The notes beneath the pieces were generated by a model, which was given only the letters and a program-made list of their open reading frames with translations, was not told where the DNA came from and searched no databases. 64,000 nucleotides of DNA from Caecitellus pseudoparvulus (lineage: Eukaryota; Bigyra: Bicosoecida): contig CBFFRQ010000038.1 in the NCBI GenBank assembly GCA_965644315.1, forward strand, positions 124,001 to 188,000, in the 5' to 3' direction. How positions within the stretch are numbered: the first letter of the stretch is position 1; each line of letters opens with the position of its first letter. A program made the position numbers and the translations under genes. This document shows positions 31,391-42,795 of the stretch, one piece after another.

Positions 31391-34388
31391 CTAACTTGAG
31401 CTACTTGCTGAGCTGTCTTGCTCTGCCTCGCGGCCACCTTGCGCTGCGCTGGCCAGCACAGATCTCAGGTCAGCGATGCAACCTGACCCAAACAGCCCAA
31501 AGCACCTCGCATTACATCTACCCCACACCTCAGTATTGAGGTTTTGTTGTGCTTCGCTCCTGGCAGAGCAGTACACGAAGCACAACTCAACATCCTCTGG
31601 AGTCACAGTCGACACCGAGAAGGTTTCTGAGCTGTGACTCGCCTCCGCAGCTCCTGTGCGATCGGGCACCTCTGCCTGATGCAACTGAACGTCCAAGGAG
31701 GGGCTACCTTGCCCTTCTTTCCACACACCATCCACAATGATGGGAATACCCAACATGGAGAAGATGGTGCTCGCTAGGGTGGCTGACCCCTGGGGTCGAG
31801 CAGCACCACCTTCCGTGGCTGCGCCCTCCCGGTTGTGGGGAATGCCTGATGGCCCGGGCGCTTTCCAGCCTCCAGTTGCAACTAGCTTGACGATGTCTTT
31901 CAGAGCCCCCGGCACGTTGACCTGCCCACCTGCGCTGCCCTCGCTTCCTGTCAACACGAACTTCAGCGACCGGTGGCTTGAGTGAACGATCAGTGTCGAC
32001 GTCGTCGCCTCCACAAAGGCGACTTGAAGGATCATGCGTTCACCCCGCTTGACCCATTTGAAGGCCAAGTAGTCAACACCAGGAAAGTTGCGCTGGGTGT
32101 GAATCAAGAGCACCTGGTTGACTTTCAGTTTATGCAGCATGGTGATATGCTCTTGGTTGATGCCGCTGGAGTCCTCCGTCGAGCCCAAGCGTTCCAGGAT
32201 GCGCTCGCTGAGCGCAACGGCTTGCATACCTTCGAAGAAGCTCCCACTGGCCCACGCCTCATGCAGATCGAGCTCCTCCGCCTGCCCTGTCAAATTCACG
32301 TACAATCCGCCAAACAAACCCATGTAGAGCAGTACGCCAACTTGGCTCTCGAAAAGGTCAGCTACTATGGGGGCGTTCCCCTCAACCACCTTGCCTGCCC
32401 ACATGTCGTCGAGGTGGTCCTGGGACGCCCCACACGAAACCTCTCCGGACAAGGAGAGCATCGCATGAGTTGCGACTCCGAAAGCAAGATCAGACCCACG
32501 AAAGGGGCTCTCAGTGAATCCGCGCAGATACGGAAACTGCGGGCTTGGCGCAGTTGCGTCTGCCACCAGCTGCAGCAGGTTCTTGAGAGGCAGCCTGGCG
32601 TCTCCTCCTGCCCGAGAACCCAACCACTCGACCAATTGGCGCTTCAAGGACCGGCTCCGTTCCTTGATGATGCCAGCGACAAGTTCGCTGGCCACCTTAA
32701 ACGCCTTTTCTGCGTCAGCATGCTCGCAGGTCTTGAGGGCCGCAACCAAGCGCAGCAGAACGCGCGGCTCGCCTCCGACACGGGCCACAAGCTGAGTGAG
32801 CTTGCCCTTGAAGTCGTCGGAGCCTCCAACCAGCACTCGAATATTTTCTGGAAGGGCCATGCACGCAACTGTTGCTTGCATGGCGTGCTGGGTTGAGCAG
32901 GTTGCACCAGCACCGGCAGCGGCGTTCGCTGCTCCTTCGCCCGGCTGCTGGTCTTCCAGAAACAGGAGGTGCTCGGCGAGAGGGTTGGAGAAGGTTCCAA
33001 GGTCGACGACAGGATTCTCAGAGCCCGCATCAAATGCAAAGCTGAAAGTGCTCCCCCGATCCTCTTCATCCGGGAACTCGAAGGACCGCACATCAGGCTT
33101 GTAGGCCAGCACTTTGCATGATGTCGAATCCCACAAAAATAGGGAGTCGAGTGTTCGGCGCCGGGCCGCGGATGCTGCTTCCTTGTGCTGCAGGTAGTCG
33201 CCGTGCAGCTCGTGCGCGTCGTCGACAAGCAGCAGGCGGGGCGTCGGGTGGAGCTGACCCTCCCGCGAGCCACAAAAATATCCGGTTTGCAGGCTCAGGA
33301 TGGCCTGCACCGCATCATCCTCCAAGTAACCGTCCCCAGCTCCCAACAATACAGAACTAATGCGTTCGTCAGCTAGCGCGCCCCCACCAGACAGTGAGAA
33401 GAGACCGTGCAGCAGCGCTTCAGTCACGCCCTCAGCCTCACTAGACCTGGAAGCGCGCCACGCTGACGGCAAAACGAAAGCATCCCCCCAGTCCAATGGT
33501 GATGATCGTGGCAATGGCTCGCAGGCACTCTGTCTTGCCAGTGCCTTCAGCAGACGTCGCCAGCACACCCTGGTCCCTCCCCATGCACGTAGCAAACGCA
33601 CGGGCGAAGAACTCAGCCCTCTGCGGAGTGAGCACAAACTCCGTGAAACCCAGCCTCTGCTGCATGACCTGCCCTGCAGCCGCTCCACTCCCAGAGCCGT
33701 ACCCCAGCGGGATCACGGGCACTTCAAACGGCGGCTCAAAGCACTGCACGTTCGACTTGTCAAGGCCAAACGGCATGCCATCCACGACCGGAAGCCGTAA
33801 GACCACAGCGGCCACCACGCCGTTGACCAGTACTGGGCGGCAGCCTAGGCTCCATGGCGCGCCGTCGTCGCCCGGGCTTGCGCTACTGAACTCAGCGGGG
33901 TTTCGGAGCACCCTCAGCACTTGCCACTCGCAGACATCCCCAGGAATGAAGTTGCCGAATAGGTTCCGCAGCCAAACAAAGCTGTCCTTGATATCAGAGC
34001 TGTCCCGATCCTCAAGGGCCACCGCCGCATCCTCGTACGCGCGGTGGACTCGTGGTGGAGCAGTCGCCAGGCCGCGGATGCTGTCCTTCCCACCCACGAG
34101 GAGGTGGTGCAGCGGTATCCCGACGTTGCACACCTTATGCAACTCGAGCAAGGGCACCTGGGCTGCGTCGTCCCTTGTGCCACCTCGCCGTGGACGAGCG
34201 CCGCGGTGGATCGGCGGCCACCTTCCTGCAGCATGCGAAGCCGAGCTAGGCGCCATGCTGCTCTGCAGGCCCGTCACCAGCTTCTGCAAAGCAACAAAAT
34301 CCCCAAATATACTGTTAAACTTTCTCTTAGTACGTCGAAAACTTCGATCGTCGAGTTCAGACAGCAATGCAGCAACATCCACTTCTCC
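31391..34388 (-). CDS. P-loop NTPase plus nuclease-like C-terminal part of the module gene (frame break)
   Basis: Coding starts after an acceptor (CTTCACAG) at 34389-34390 and ends at 31391. The first 40 residues (EVDVAALLSELDD...FVALQKLV) align with the start of the roughly 147-residue modules found upstream, so this looks like the last part of that gene. Then come a Walker A loop, ATSAEGTGKTECLRAIATI (about 33510-33560), and in another frame a Walker B-like PRLLLVDDAHELH (about 33210-33245). Near the end NFPGVDYLAFKW followed by ILQVAFVEATTST (about 32000-32085) resembles the D...QVT core of restriction-endonuclease-fold domains. NTPase plus such a nuclease is the architecture of RHS and Crinkler-type (CR) proteins, which arose from transposons. 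The frame changes at a six-C run (33484-33489), so the copy may be inactive unless the run is an error or an intron is hidden. The family assignment is by motif only. Confidence 0.6.
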
Positions 34389-34406
34389 CTGTGAAGCACA
34401 CGCAAC

Positions 34407-34415
34407 CAAAGTGGG
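34407..34415. other. 9-bp target site duplication, left of MULE-like element 1
   Basis: CAAAGTGGG here and CAAAGCGGG at 39880-39888 differ at one base. A 9-bp duplication is typical of Mutator-superfamily insertion. Confidence 0.85.
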
Positions 34416-34448
34416 CGGTGCGTCGAGAATAAGTTTATAGACTGGGTA
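34416..34448 (+). repeat. Left inverted repeat, MULE-like copy 1
   Basis: 33 bp; the inner 24 bp are the exact complement of those at 39847-39870. Confidence 0.9.
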
Positions 34449-34635
34449 AATTTTCTGGTGGCAAAAGTGACATTTGAACACTCATCAGTTTGGATTTGAT
34501 CTCCTTCACTTGGCGCCTTTGCCCCTCTCTCCTTGACCGTCACATCGTTTTGAATGTACCCCCCACCTCCTCCGGCACCAGCTCCAACGGGCGCCCCCAC
34601 TGACCGAGGAACGACATTGCGCTACCCAGGCCAGG

Positions 34636-37600
34636 ATGCCGCGAAGAGCTCCAGGGGTGCTAACAACGCACTGTATCAAGGTAGAAAGGTCCAAGGCTGC
34701 TGAATGTCAGCTTTGCTCACTCCGGGCCGCGGCCATTGCACGAGGGTACCATGCTCCACACAAGGGCAGTACCAACTCTGCCTTCGTTGACGGCACTCAC
34801 TACCACTGCTCCTCTGACGTGTGTTTTTGGCGTGCAAAGATGAAAAAGGATTTGAATCTCACTCCTGTGGGGCAGGACGTGTCGTAATGGCAGCAGAAGG
34901 TGCGTACTCGCGTCTTGTGGTGCAAACGGCGTTTCACCCATAACGGCAGCACCAGCTGCGAGCCTTTCCGTACCACAGAGCAAGACGCAGACACTCTAGC
35001 GCCCCAAGAAGCACCACAAGGGCATGAAGAAGGTGAGGCTAAAGCTACTCTCCTGTTTCCTGAAGGTTCTCTGCCCGTACCTACTCTCCCCCATGTCCAC
35101 CCCTGTCCGCAGGCCATCCTGGTGCCCAGAGCCCCGTGGAGGTTACAGTTGCTTCGGTCTCGGTCGAGGATCTATCCCCAGAGTCACTGATAAAATCAGC
35201 GTTGCAGAGCCTGCGCCGCAGCGTTCCTCTGGGGCACGGTAGCACGTGGTCCGACCAGGCGCTGGCCAAGTCTGAAGCTGTTGTCCACAAGTGTGCCCCA
35301 GCAGCCTCCCACCTTCTCCTTCACGGTGACATGAGTCCAGGCGAGCTCACCAAGCAGTGCTCTGCACTGGGGCCCGCTGAGCATTGCCTCCCACAGCCTC
35401 CCAGGGAGGTTCTCGTGCCCACCTGTCCAGCGGCGCTCGCCGGGAACATGAGCACAATCCTGACCGTGTTAATGGCATCGCCCGCCAAGCCTGCCACTGT
35501 TCAGCTTGTTGGGTCGAGCGTGATGATGGTGCGCGCAGCCTTGGGCAGGATGGCGCTCCCTCCACAGCCTGGGGAGGGGGTTGTGCTGGCCTACATGGCA
35601 GACAAGGCAGAGATTGGGATCGCAGCCGCGTTGCGGGACGCACAGGGACCTGTGACTGCCGCTCTTCGGGACAAGGTCCGCAGGATTGAAGGCGGCTTGG
35701 TGTATCGAACCACAGACCGCGAGGAGGAGTGTGTCGGCGAGCAGGGTCTCCTCGGGGGATACACCCACGCAATCCACGAAGACAAGTGGTATGTCGAGAA
35801 ACCTGAGCATGCTGCGGTCGCTGGCACAGCTTACAAGCATTTCATCCCTCACAAGAAGCAGCCCCCAGAGCGGCGGATTCAGGCAGTTGGCGTCGCTGCC
35901 GCACACCCAGCTCTGGGGAGCAGGTTCGATCAAGCGGATGAGGAGACCCACAAGCTGGTCGAAGGACCCATCCCCTGGACACCTGACGGGCACACTTTCC
36001 CCGACAGCGATGCATACCAAGCCAAAGCCGCAGAAGGGGGAGTTTCCTTTCGGTCAGCCATGGCAGCGCGTGCTGAGGAGCCATGGACAGGGGGGGCTGC
36101 AGCTGCAGAGGCTGGCCCGCTGCCTGAGAAGTTGACTGAGATGCTCAGGAACATGGAAAAAGAACTGCAAGAAAGTATGGCCCCAAGTTCGATGGCCATT
36201 CCTTTGCGAATGATGTATGTCCCGGTAGACGGAGGCTCAGACGGACGCCCTGTGGTGCCCTGGGGCATGTGTCCCAAGGCGGACACGGCCGGCACTTGTG
36301 TCTGGACAACAAATGGGATGCAGGAGTGTACGCAGTGCTTGATCACTGGCATGCGTGGCGTGCAGTCGGTCAAAAAGGTCAGGTACACCTGCCAGAAGCA
36401 CGGTGCCTCTGTCCTGGTCGGCACGCAGAAGTTCTGGGAGCTCAAGGACCAGCTTTTCCCCGAGCAGCAGCACGACGGTGCCCCCTTTCCCCATATGGAG
36501 GGGCGCAGGCTGACCCTGTCCATACCTTGTGCACTTGCTGGCTCTCTGCTCCTGGATGAAGATGCAGCAGAGAGTCTGTGGGAGTGCTACGTCGCGCACC
36601 GTCGCGAAGGCATGGCAAAGGTACAGGATGCATTCTACATAGACCTGATGCACCCTTTTCGGGACACGTTTAGGAAGTGGAAGAGAGAGCTGCGACAAAA
36701 GTTCTGGTACCAGAAGGACGATGCCATTGGCAGGGCCGTGGCGGGGATCGTGCGCCGCGTGAGGACCCCCATCGAGGAGAGGCTGCAGCTGAGCACTGGG
36801 GTGGAGGCTTTGCGAGATGCTGTGCTGCATATCTTCCATGTCACAGTGGAGCCACACGTCAGTCTGTACGAGGAAGCCCTAGCACGCTTCGCTGACACCA
36901 TCAGCGTGGACTGGACCTTCGCATCCTCCGCACGGGTGCACGTGGTTGGGCCGAGACCTGGCCAGCTTGATAACACGCAAGCTACTGATGAGCCTGCCGG
37001 GCCTGAAGGGCAGGAGTGCGACGGGGAGCATCTGGATGAAGGTGATGATGAAGCTTGTGAAGACACAGGCAATGTGCAGGCTTTGGCAGCGTGCACAGGG
37101 GATGGCAGCGGTGGCACTGCCACAGCAACTCGGGCCAGAGGCACAACCCGGTGGCGGGTAGCCCCCTGCATAGCCACGGTTGTGGGACGATACGGCTTCA
37201 TCTTGCAGCGTCCCATGCTCACGGGCCACGAGAGTGGGGCCAACCTGGCCTGGGTCCTGGACTTTTTACTGTACAAGCTGAAGGGGCACTTGCGGGAGCG
37301 TGGCCCGGCGGCGTCCCACCCCATCGTCATCACAGTGGACAACCTCAGGACCCACCAGCACACCCTGCAGAAAATCATCGACGTGCACTTCCCACTGCTG
37401 AAGAAAGGCGTGGTGCGGTTCGCGGTAGACCCGTGGCACTTCGCCAGCCGCGTGACCAAGACCATTCCCAGCAAATCCGTGCACCAAGATGGCAAGATGA
37501 TGTCAAGGCTGTGGTTTGACACTGTACACTGGATACGGACGCCCCCCAGAACGGAAGTGTCTTCGCGCTTGATGCTGCCAGAGCGAGACATTGACAAGCA

Positions 37601-38936
37601 GTTGAATGACCTGCCCTCCGCAGGGGAAGCGATCCAGGGATTCAAAGCTTGCGCCCACGCTATCCTTGCACGCAAGCCCCTGAGCCAGGGACAGCAGGGG
37701 GTGGTCAAGTCCTTCCTTGCCAAGTTTGGGTGGGCTGTGTACGAGCCAGGGCGTGCAGTTGGAGCTGCTGCAAGGCTTCGCGAGCACGTCCCCCTTGCTT
37801 TGGCGGCTGTATGTGCCGCTGCTGCCGGCATGCTGCATCGCCGCTCCCGCGGCCAGCCATTCACTGTGACTGCTGAAGGCGTACATGAGGGTGAAGGTGC
37901 CATTCCCATGCTTCCTCTGCACGTGGGCCCAGACCACGTGAAACAAGCTCAGGCTGAGCTGAAGCAGGTTGCCAAGCTCTTCGAGGTAGTCTGGGCGCCC
38001 CCCAGCGAGAGTGGTGCCACATCTGTTGTACGCGGCGCTCCCACTCACGGCATCCTTGAGAAAGGATCTCCCTACACGTTGACTCGATCCCGAGTCAAGG
38101 CCTCATGCAAGAACTTAGTCGGCATTCAGGGTCTGATGAATGGGCGGGATGCGGTTAACGGCGCGACGACAACAGGGGGAAACGAGAGCCTACACGCTGG
38201 GATGCGAGACATGGTGACGGCAAGGACTTCAACCCGCCTCGATGTGGCCAAGATGAACCTGACACTGTACTGGCTGGAGAGGAACCAAGCCACTGCTGCC
38301 AAGCTGCTGTCTAAGTACACCAACTCGCACAGTCGTGGGCGCGAGACCCGATGCAAGGTGGGCAAAGCAGCAGACACTTTGGATCTGCTGTCTGCGTTGT
38401 GCTCTGATGTCACTGACCTTGGTGATGGAGAGATCACTGCGGCGCTTCAACGCAACCCAGTTCCACCCGCCCCACCATCCTTCAAAGAAGTCGAGGCCTC
38501 TGATCTGCCCCTGTACCACAGGGCCACCTCGTCTGTCACCCCAGAGCTAGAACATGAGATTCGCCAGCTGTTCCTGGAGGAGCAGCTGGCACGCAAGGAT
38601 GGGACCTGCCCCTACAGCGAGAAAACCTTGGTATCACGGATTGCCTCTGCAGCACACGCAACAGAAGGGCAGGTGAGGAAAATAGCCCAAAAGATGCAGG
38701 CGGAGGCAGCTGTCCATGATGAAGAGGTCAAGACGCAAAAGCGGAGTGGGGCCAAGACAGGCCACAAACGTGCAGGAGCCAAGGTCAGTCCAAAGGGTGG
38801 GACGGCCATGACAGAAGCAAAGGTCGGTGGGGTCAAGACGAAAGCACGTACTGGTGGAAAGAAGAGGTCCATGGGAACCAAACCCATGCGGAATGTGCCA
38901 AAACGGCCGCGGAGCACGAGCGCAGGCGCTTTCTGA
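34636..38936 (+). CDS. MULE-like transposase, copy 1 (three exons, about 1380 residues)
   Basis: Exons 34636-34818, 34897-35032 and 35113-38936; introns of 78 and 80 bp keep the frame. The N-terminus forms a Cys/His module (CQLCSLRAAAI, THYHC, LWCKRRFTHNG) that resembles the FLYWCH/WRKY-type zinc fingers often found before MULE cores. In the large exon, counting from 35136, candidate catalytic residues are D592 (ISVDWTF), D735 (IVITVDNLRTH) and E1017 (GGNESLHAGMRD). A WHF motif (VDPWHFASRV) sits where MULEs have a His motif. The C-terminus is Lys/Ala-rich and basic. An acidic, variable linker lies near codons 610-660. Copy 2 encodes the same protein with scattered substitutions. A one-base difference in an A run between copies falls inside the first predicted intron, which supports that intron. 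The superfamily rests on the 9-bp duplication plus motifs. Confidence 0.82.
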
Positions 38937-39846
38937 CCAGCCAAGTTTCACGGGAGTTTCACCCCAGAGCCAGTCCAACAAAGACGGCCTCCAAACCCAC
39001 AAAGAACGAAGCAGTTCTGAGCTTATTTTACGCCTCGAAATGTATGCCACCAAATAACGCTTCTTGCAGGATCATAGCCATCCCGTACTCTACCGCACCC
39101 TCTGTGGGTCCACATGGAACTCGGCCAGGGAAGAGTGCCAGATGAAACGCCACGCCGGGCCGTTTGCCGAGTCTCCTGAGCACATGAGGCAAGCAAGAAG
39201 CCTACCATACCTTTGAATATTCTAATGCCTCGTATATTTTTCTATTAATACCCAGTTTTGATGAAAAGTTAGTGAAAATTGAGTGTCTGGAGGTGGATGA
39301 AGGGTAAGAGTTTGGAGTCACAGGAAGAGAAGGTAGTCACTAAGAGGACAACAGCTTCCACATCCATCTATCTCAGTCTACAAGACAATTCAGCACAATT
39401 AATCAGGCTACAAAGCATCATCTCTACTTAAAGACGTAAGAACCTGACTCTTGTTGCCGCAACTGAGCTCCTGAGCGTGTACTAGGCGCCGGAGCCTCTG
39501 GGGCGGCTGGTCAAGTTCCGCATTCCGCAACGGTCGGTGCTGATTGGTGGTTTTCTCGAGAGATAGACGATCAGAAGATGCCTTAACGACCAAGACACAA
39601 GATCCCGTGAATTCATGGACTTTCGGTTTGGTTTCACTCATGGGGAGCGCCTGGATGGTCCTGTGGGACAACGCAACAGTCGAGGACAAAGTTGCCCACC
39701 GAAACACGTCCCAGACTTGCCTCAATATCAAGCAAACGGCCCATGCAAGTGAGCACAATAGTGTCCCAATGCTGTTTAAATTCTTTGTACTAGGCCCCAA
39801 ACACAGCTACACACCCTAACACTCACTCCTTTGCCGTCAAGTGCCG
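38937..39846. other. Right arm of MULE-like copy 1
   Basis: About 910 bp after the transposase stop. 39210-39430 is clearly AT-rich. A 130-codon minus frame (39800-39408) is open and also present in copy 2, but the copies are too similar for this to mean conservation, and it shows no domain. Confidence 0.4.
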
Positions 39847-39879
39847 TACCCAGTCTATAAACTTATTCTCGTTCACACG
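39847..39879 (-). repeat. Right inverted repeat, MULE-like copy 1
   Basis: Complement of the left end over 24 bp, with outer nine bases GTTCACACG; followed by the target duplicate CAAAGCGGG at 39880-39888. Confidence 0.9.
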
Positions 39880-39935
39880 CAAAGCGGGTGTGCCAGCCAT
39901 CTTCGCGCGCACGCCCAAAACAAGCCAGCCCTCAC

Positions 39936-41648
39936 CGTAGCGCTCGTGAAGGCCCACTTCACGCAGGTCAATGCAGACTTGTCCACATCAGCGCCATCCA
40001 GTCGCGCGAAAGCGTCCCTCACTCGCTTCCTGTCTCTTTCGGGCAGCCGCCTGACAGCTGCCATGAAACGCCACTCGCCATCCTCGACCATAAATGCCAC
40101 TGCTCCCTCAAACACCGCACGCTGCACAGCGGGGAACAAGTTGCTCGTCAGCAGTTCTGACCAGACTTCCTCGCTCACACCCTCAGGCTTCAGTCGTCGC
40201 GTGGTCCGGCCTTCAGACACAAGCCGTGTGGCTTTGGTCCGCATCCAGCGGTCGAGAAACTCCAGGAGACGCTCCAGTGCTGCCACATCCTCCACCGACT
40301 CCACCAACGCCTCATACGATGCCTCCAGCACGCCCTTCTGCAGCACTGCCACCACTGATTCAACATCCAAGTCCGCCTGCGATGGCGCACGCACACATAC
40401 GCTCCGTGGCTCTGCCGCAACAATCGGCAAGTCGCATCAACACTCACCCCTTTACGCGCAATGGCGCACTTCGCACAGGCCACAGCAGCAATGTTGGTAT
40501 CTTCATCGTCCAGCTTCTCGAGCGCCTCCTCCACACGCTCCCTGTCAACTGCCGACAGATGCCTCAGGGCGCGCGGCATGTCCCCCTCACCCTCCGCCGT
40601 CATCCTCCCCACAGCAGCCGAGAACTGCGCACGCTGCAGAGCGGGACGCAGGTACGTCCCCAGCAGCTCTGTCCAGGCACCCTCGCTCACACCCTCAGGT
40701 GCCTGTGTCCACCCCTCCTCGATCTTGCTCAGCAACACTGCAGGCGTCTCCACCATGATGCCGGCCATGAGCCCCGCGAGTCGCTCCACCGCAGCCACGT
40801 CCTCGGCAGGCCCCACCACGGCAGTGTGCAGCGCCTTCAGTACGTCTACCTGCACCAGTGCGGCCACTGTGCTCGCCACGCGCAGCTCCTGCGCAGGCAG
40901 CCTTGCTGTGTGAGCCAGCCATGCACACTGGCAGGCCACGCCTTGCGACCACTCACTGCACGTATGAAAGCCCACTTGGCACTGCTGACAGCAGTCGCGT
41001 TGACATCGGCGCCATCCAGTCGGTGGAAGGCTTTCTTCACTTGCTCCTTGTCGGGGTCGGGCAGTGTGGCCAGGGCGTCATTGAAGTGGGTCCTCACAAA
41101 CCCATCCAGGCCTTGTGTGATCAGATCGCCGCTGCCCGCGTCCGCCTGGCGAATGAGTACCATGGCAAGGTCACCTACCATCCACTCGCGTCCTGCTTCA
41201 TCAAGATGCTGCAGCCCAAGCTCTTGTAAGGGCGCCGGGCTGCTGAGCACAGCCAGGAGATCCTCCACACTGTACACCACACAGACCCGCACAACGTCGT
41301 ACAAGGCGGATCCGGTGATGCTCCCTCCTTCAGATCGACTGTAGCGCAGTAGCGCCTGCGCCTGGGTCAGTAAACCGGGTGCCAGGAGGACTTGTGCTGT
41401 CTCCTCATGCACAGCCTGCGCAACAGGCATTGAGAGGGGACGTGCTGCCACGCAGCGCTGCCAGTGTGGGCGGTGATGCTCACTGAGGCGTCGTCAATGG
41501 CATCTGTAGCCTCTTGGATGGTGTGAGCATCCACCCCAGCAGAGGAAAGGACGGAAAGCAGGTCTCTGATCAGTGCCAAAACCTCGCTTCTAGCATCAGA
41601 TGCTGCCACACCAGCTGCGCAGTCTTCAGTCGTCTCAGCGGCAGCCAT
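39936..41648 (-). CDS. Module gene, unit 0: N-terminal exons (continues at 34388 beyond the transposon)
   Basis: Exons read 41648-41484 (start MAAAETTED), 41415-40957, 40888-40448 and 40376-39936, all phase 0, with introns of 68, 68 and 71 bp. The last three exons are 153, 147 and 147 residues and each is one copy of the same module. Consensus pieces are VVAVLQxxxLEASYxAL, VEDVAALxRL, a central KPEGVSEEVWSELL, LRPAL...F..AV, and RERVRDAFxxLDGADVDxxAVxxAKxAF at the exon end. I do not recognise the module; it is probably helical. The donor after 39936 (GTGAGG) leads into an intron that now contains MULE-like copy 1. The 27 bp beyond the element, with an acceptor at 34389-34390, completes it to 74 bp, so the gene most likely continues into the NTPase part. 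Confidence 0.72.
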
Positions 41649-42795
41649 ATCCCACGAACGGCTTAAACTCCGTGCAAATTCGAGATTCACGCGCTTATTT
41701 GTTGCAGATGGCAGCAGAAAGCCAGGGAAAGCCGCTTGACTGCCCGTGGTCGCTGCGATCTGCGTGCCCCCGGTCCTGCTGCGCCGCAGCAGAGCCTTGT
41801 CGAGCGCCCTTCTGCAACTGGGGCAGTCTGAAGAGCAAATGCACAGTGAATCACACAATTTCATCGAAATAAAGGTACTTCTGCATTTGTTTTGTGTCCA
41901 TGCGCGTCCGTTTGGCGTGTCACGCAGCCATCGTTGGCGTGCTGAACCTGCGCAGGAGGCACAGAAATTTGAGGATGACCTGTGGCCTTAGGCACCCTTC
42001 CGTGCACTCAATCTCGGACACGCAGCTTGACGCTGCCTGGTAGCGGCCATTTGAGGACTGATTTGCGGAGGGAAAGTCAAAACCTTGCGCTAGAGCCGCA
42101 TCACTGTTCATTGAGTCCAAGTGCACTGCACTTCGCAGAGCAGCGCGTGATGGGACGAGATTGTAGCAAAGATACTGCGCTTTGTGGCCATGGCACTCCA
42201 ATGGGTGAAATATAGCTCTGCTGCCAAGCTGATTGGGGTAAACAGGTCGCTGTGGCTGCTGCTGGGACGAGGATTGAGCTGCTGCATGTTGCCAGATCCA
42301 CCACCAAGTCACACACCATGCTGTGCCAAGCCCATTCAAGTTCCTGATCATTTGCATAATATGCCTGCCAGGCAGTGCCCGGTGCCCCATTGGTAAAAGC
42401 TGCCTTCGAACCCAGCACCATGCCTGGGCCCAGCGTCTGAAGGGCGCCCGCGGTCTATGGACTTGAAGCACGTCCAAGAGCATGTCTTGCTTGAGTAGTC
42501 AGTCCCCATTGACGCAGGCCACGGCAACCCAACAGGCTTCACGTGGGGCGCGGGCGAAGGCTGTCGGATCGGCACAAGGGGAGCTCATGCTTGGGAGACC
42601 AGCCAATCTGCCATGGCCAGCATGCCTTGTGTGGTGAATGCATTGAACACTGCATTGGAAAAGCATGGCGTGGGCCCCAAACGCGCATGCGCTGCTCTGG
42701 CACGTTGCTCGTCTGCTCACGCTTCATTGGACTTCGCCCCGTGCTTGGCACAAGCACAGTGCTCGCTGCCTCAGATGGCGGCGGTTGCGTGCTGG
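41649..42795. other. Spacer between unit 0 and unit A
   Basis: Left part (to about 42320) is the 5' flank of unit 0 and is unlike the other spacers. From 42321 the sequence matches the recurring spacer of the array, starting at CTGTGCCAAGCCCATTCAAG. No convincing gene. Confidence 0.5.

Larger units (their letters stand above)
34416..39879 (+). mobile_element. MULE-like DNA transposon, copy 1 (5464 bp)
   Basis: Ends are 33-bp inverted repeats (34416-34448 and 39847-39879). The inner 24 bp, beginning GAGAATAAGTTTATAGACTG, are identical, while the outer nine bases differ between the two ends (CGGTGCGTC versus CGTGTGAAC), a difference conserved in copy 2. A 9-bp target duplication flanks it. It encodes one spliced transposase (plus strand). 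The right arm (about 38937-39846) is non-coding, with an AT-rich stretch at 39210-39430. The element lies inside an intron of the minus-strand module gene. One mismatch in the target duplication suggests it is older than copy 2. Confidence 0.9.

Noticed and set aside
39408-39800. Second gene in the right arm of the MULE-like element
   Set aside because: The 130-codon frame is shared by both copies, but these are too recent for that to show selection, and it has no domain or codon bias of note.
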